5,209 bases of DNA from Pseudomonadota bacterium (GTDB taxonomy: Bacteria; Pseudomonadota; Gammaproteobacteria; Burkholderiales; Methylophilaceae): assembly GCA_029549705.1 (NCBI GenBank), contig JAKPIR010000015.1:1-5209 (forward strand), in the 5' to 3' direction. The notes under the pieces are model-generated. The model did no database searches. It had not been told where the DNA came from and saw only the letters and a program-made list of their open reading frames with translations. Each line of letters begins with the position of its first letter. Positions within the stretch are counted from its first letter, which is position 1. Shown one piece after another: positions 4,611-5,209 of the stretch. The position numbers were made by a program, and so were the translations under genes.

Positions 4611-5209
4611 TTATTGTTTAGTAACAACACCATTCAACTTATCTTCTGCATTCCAGCCACCACCCAGTGCTTTAAATAACGCAACTGAGGCCAACAATCT
4701 AGCCTGCCGACTCTGAATAAAAGCGATTGATGTTTCGTTATAAACACGCTGCGCATCCAGCACATCCAAATAAGCAGAATAGCCAGATTGATAACGATTT
4801 TCGGCAATTTCAAGCGCTTTTTTTGCTGATTGCTGGCTCGCATTTAAGGCTGTTTCACGTGCCGTTTGTTGCCGTAAATCAACCAAGGCATCGTTCACTT
4901 CTCTAAAAGCGTTTTGTACCGCACCTTCATAACTTGCCAAGGCTTGTTTTTGTTTGGCGCTGGCTTGGTCTACCCGCGCATTGCGTTTGCCGGAATCGAA
5001 AATCGGCAAATACAAACTTAAACCGCCTGTCCAAATTCTAGAGGCCGATTTCAGCACATCTGCCAGTTCCATGCTTTCGCCGCCAAATAAAGCTGTCAAT
5101 GAGATTGTGGGATACAAAGCGGCTTTTGCCACGCCAATATTCGCGTTTGCCGCCACCATCTGCGCTTCAGCCTGTGCAACATCTGGCCGCGCTTCAAGTA
5201 AACTCGAGG
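4611..5209 (-). CDS. NodT-family outer-membrane efflux protein (TolC-like), N-terminus cut by window edge
   Basis: This is the C-terminal 199 residues or so of the outer-membrane channel of an RND-type tripartite efflux pump. The frame is open to the window edge and begins SSLLEARPDVAQAEAQMVAANANIGVAKAALYPTIS. This matches the hallmark of the second OEP repeat in NodT/OprM-like proteins (typically LLxRRPDIxxAExxLxAANAxIGxAxAxxFPxISL). Next come a strand-like LSLYLPIFDSGKRNARVDQA, long coiled helices (ALASYEGAVQNAFREVNDAL; AENRYQSGYSAYLDVLDAQR) and the end ALFKALGGGW. The family is about 460-500 residues, so about 60% lies outside the window, including any lipobox signal peptide. The ATG at 5159 is internal, not the start. 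The partner pump and adaptor genes, if present, would lie upstream of it, beyond 5209. The substrate cannot be told from this part. Confidence 0.93.
   Translation of the reverse strand, partial: SSLLEARPDVAQAEAQMVAANANIGVAKAALYPTISLTALFGGESMELADVLKSASRIWTGGLSLYLPIFDSGKRNARVDQASAKQKQALASYEGAVQNAFREVNDALVDLRQQTARETALNASQQSAKKALEIAENRYQSGYSAYLDVLDAQRVYNETSIAFIQSRQARLLASVALFKALGGGWNAEDKLNGVVTKQ

Noticed and set aside
4634..4843. A 69-residue minus-strand open frame
   Set aside because: A shifted frame within the NodT-family gene, whose own frame matches the OEP family over the same bases.

Overview
The window looks like chromosomal DNA of a Gram-negative proteobacterium, most likely a betaproteobacterium of moderate GC content. 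A Methylophilaceae-like organism (Methylotenera/Methylophilus) is my best guess from protein flavour, not a proven assignment. The supporting signs are a proteobacterial-type glutamyl-tRNA synthetase, a NodT-family outer-membrane efflux protein, a PilZ-type protein of a kind I associate with betaproteobacteria, and a strong sigma-54 promoter motif. I see no insertion sequence, CRISPR array, rRNA or tRNA gene.

Layout: (1) 1-1402, minus strand: gltX, nearly complete and cut at its C-terminus by the window edge. (2) 1403-1690: a divergent intergenic region with a candidate extended -10 promoter for gltX. On the other strand it holds a near-consensus sigma-54 (RpoN) promoter at 1594-1610, preceded by two inverted repeats. 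(3) 1691-3355, plus strand: a 554-residue protein with a helical N-terminal half and a PilZ-like c-di-GMP-binding module. (4) 3356-3532: a convergent intergenic region with a 17-bp-stem terminator whose U-tract serves the minus strand. (5) 3533-4117, minus strand: a small exported single-domain SdrD_B-like protein, whose true start may be a GTG at 4078. (6) 4118-4276: a divergent intergenic region with interleaved inverted repeats and an 8-bp palindrome. (7) 4277-4600, plus strand: a 107-residue protein of unknown function that starts at GTG behind a strong AGGAGG. (8) 4611-5209, minus strand: the C-terminal part of a NodT-family outer-membrane efflux protein, cut at its N-terminus by the window edge.

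The genes do not form one operon: strand alternates at every gene (-,+,-,+,-), so each is probably its own transcription unit within this window. The most informative regulatory signal is the sigma-54 promoter in front of the PilZ-like gene. It suggests that this c-di-GMP effector belongs to an RpoN regulon, which in many proteobacteria covers flagella, pili, nitrogen metabolism or exopolysaccharide. The other genes are housekeeping (gltX), envelope/export (SdrD_B-like protein, NodT-type efflux channel) or unknown (the 107-residue protein).
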